DNA of 64,000 nucleotides, from NCBI GenBank assembly GCA_017303655.1, contig JAFLCE010000002.1, positions 99,707 through 163,706 of the forward strand, read 5' to 3'. The notes below the pieces were generated by a model. The model saw nothing but the letters and a program-made list of their open reading frames with translations. It had not been told where the DNA came from and ran no database searches. The stretch comes from Anaerolineae bacterium (lineage in GTDB: Bacteria > Chloroflexota > Anaerolineae > Anaerolineales > Villigracilaceae). Below, one piece after another: positions 63,487-64,000 of the stretch. Made by a program: the position numbers and the translations under genes. Within the stretch, counting starts at the first letter, position 1. Every line of letters starts with the position of its first letter.

Positions 63487-63514
63487 TTGAATGAATATTT
63501 ATTTCAACTATAAT
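63487..63514 (+). promoter_or_regulatory. promoter of the small secreted protein
   Basis: TTGAAT at 63487-63492, a 16-base spacer and a perfect TATAAT at 63509-63514. The predicted start is near 63521, giving a 5' leader of about 43 bases with AGAGG before the ATG at 63564. It lies in the 132-base gap after the Crp-type gene, which otherwise holds nothing I can identify. Confidence 0.6.
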
Positions 63515-63563
63515 CTGATTAGTCGTATTTATTCTTGTAATATGAAAAAGAGAGGTCAATGAA

Positions 63564-63926
63564 ATGAAAAAAATAATGGTAATTGTGGTGCTCGCTCTAT
63601 TATTGATCAGTCTGGTTAGTGTAGCAAATGCGTCTGGACCTGTTTATCAGCCGGTATCGCAGGATTCTGAGCCGCCAAAAACCGAAGAGCCTACTGAAGC
63701 GCCTACAGAGTCTCCTACTGAAGCACCCGCCAATTCTTCATCAGAAAACAACAATAATGACGAGTCTGATGCTCCAAAGGGAGCATGTGAACGTGCTTAT
63801 CATTACATCGAAAACACGTTATATAACAAAGAAGCTGGTTATTCAATCTTGCGCAGTGAGCCATGGTGCCGTGTTTGGATCTTTCTAAAGTATGGAAAAT
63901 CCTATAGCATTCCTCCCATTGAATAG
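63564..63926 (+). CDS. small secreted protein of unknown function
   Basis: A 120-residue protein with a cleavable signal peptide (residues 1-23, ending ANA), a linker of TEAPTESPTEAP repeats (42-56) and an Asn/Asp/Ser stretch. The C-terminal 50-residue domain has two cysteines (C75, C102) that may pair and a conserved-looking ACERAYHYIENTLYN start. AT-rich compared with its neighbours. It has its own promoter and terminator, so it is a single-gene unit. I do not recognise the domain. Confidence 0.85.
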   Translation: MKKIMVIVVLALLLISLVSVANASGPVYQPVSQDSEPPKTEEPTEAPTESPTEAPANSSSENNNNDESDAPKGACERAYHYIENTLYNKEAGYSILRSEPWCRVWIFLKYGKSYSIPPIE

Positions 63927-63952
63927 TGCCTAAAATATTATTCTGGTTTATC

Positions 63953-63985
63953 AGCCTCTGTGATCGATTCACAGAGGCTTTTTTA
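63953..63985 (+). terminator. rho-independent terminator after the small secreted protein
   Basis: AGCCTCTGTGA at 63953-63963 and TCACAGAGGCT at 63969-63979 form a perfect 11-base-pair stem with a five-base loop, followed by a T-run. It begins 27 bases after the stop codon at 63926. Confidence 0.9.
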
Positions 63986-64000
63986 TTCACCGACTATTCG

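Overview
This window is most likely from a Chloroflexota bacterium of the Anaerolineae type. I infer this from several things: Thr/Pro-rich linkers behind lipoprotein and signal-peptide N-termini, very large multi-membrane-span proteins in a surface-glycan locus without lipid A, Wza or Wzz genes, a tsaE-tsaB-rimI block, a DUF951-type protein, and start codons sitting 7-9 bases behind TATAAT-like boxes (probable leaderless mRNAs). No marker gene fixes the species. I saw no rRNA, tRNA, CRISPR array or insertion sequence. No gap without a gene is longer than about 190 bases.

About 57 kb of the 64 kb is one surface-polysaccharide biosynthesis region, almost all on the minus strand, so it reads from right to left. 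A winged-helix regulator (36961-37437) with its own promoter and palindrome heads the large left-hand unit. That unit holds 3-amino-uronic-acid sugar enzymes (Gfo/Idh dehydrogenase, DegT aminotransferase, hexapeptide acyltransferase), an ABC polysaccharide exporter (Wzm/Wzt), an SGNH protein and TylF-type methyltransferase, and a nonulosonate-like module (NeuB family, aldehyde dehydrogenase, CMP-sugar transferase, methyltransferase, transketolase). It continues with a carbamoyltransferase, several methyltransferases and glycosyltransferases, GDP-sugar reductase and LegB-type dehydratase genes, and an asparagine-synthase-like amidotransferase. It ends with the HisH-like/HisF-like/amidotransferase trio that makes acetamidino sugars, two more glycosyltransferases, and a membrane protein cut by the left edge.

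The middle part (37.5-49.5 kb) holds a LysM lipoprotein, another glycosyltransferase, a paralogue of the left-edge membrane protein, a lipid-linked-sugar trio (LPG-synthase-TM family protein, GT2, GT39-like), gmd, and two more large membrane proteins. A short plus-strand cassette (50.2-51.8 kb: methyltransferase, lincosamide-nucleotidyltransferase-like protein, RidA-like protein) interrupts it. Beyond that are a lipoprotein, a glycosyltransferase, a Wzx-type flippase, an SDR epimerase and a WbpA-type dehydrogenase.

The right end (57.6-64 kb) shifts to housekeeping: uracil-DNA glycosylase, rimI, tsaB, tsaE, one more glycosyltransferase and a DUF951 protein on the minus strand. On the plus strand are a metallo-beta-lactamase-fold hydrolase overlapping a Crp/Fnr regulator, then a small secreted protein with clear promoter and terminator.

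Together the genes can plausibly make UDP-2,3-diamino-uronic acids (56312, 35942, 32568, 33701), turn an N-acetyl group into an acetamidino group (4364-6863), make GDP-D-rhamnose or a related 6-deoxyhexose (45164, 11848), and make a CMP-activated nonulosonate-like sugar (27619, 25291). These would be assembled by about nine GT4 and two GT2 enzymes, decorated by methyl, carbamoyl and perhaps acyl groups, and exported by Wzm/Wzt and/or the Wzx flippase. The pathway assignments are inference from family membership and neighbourhood.
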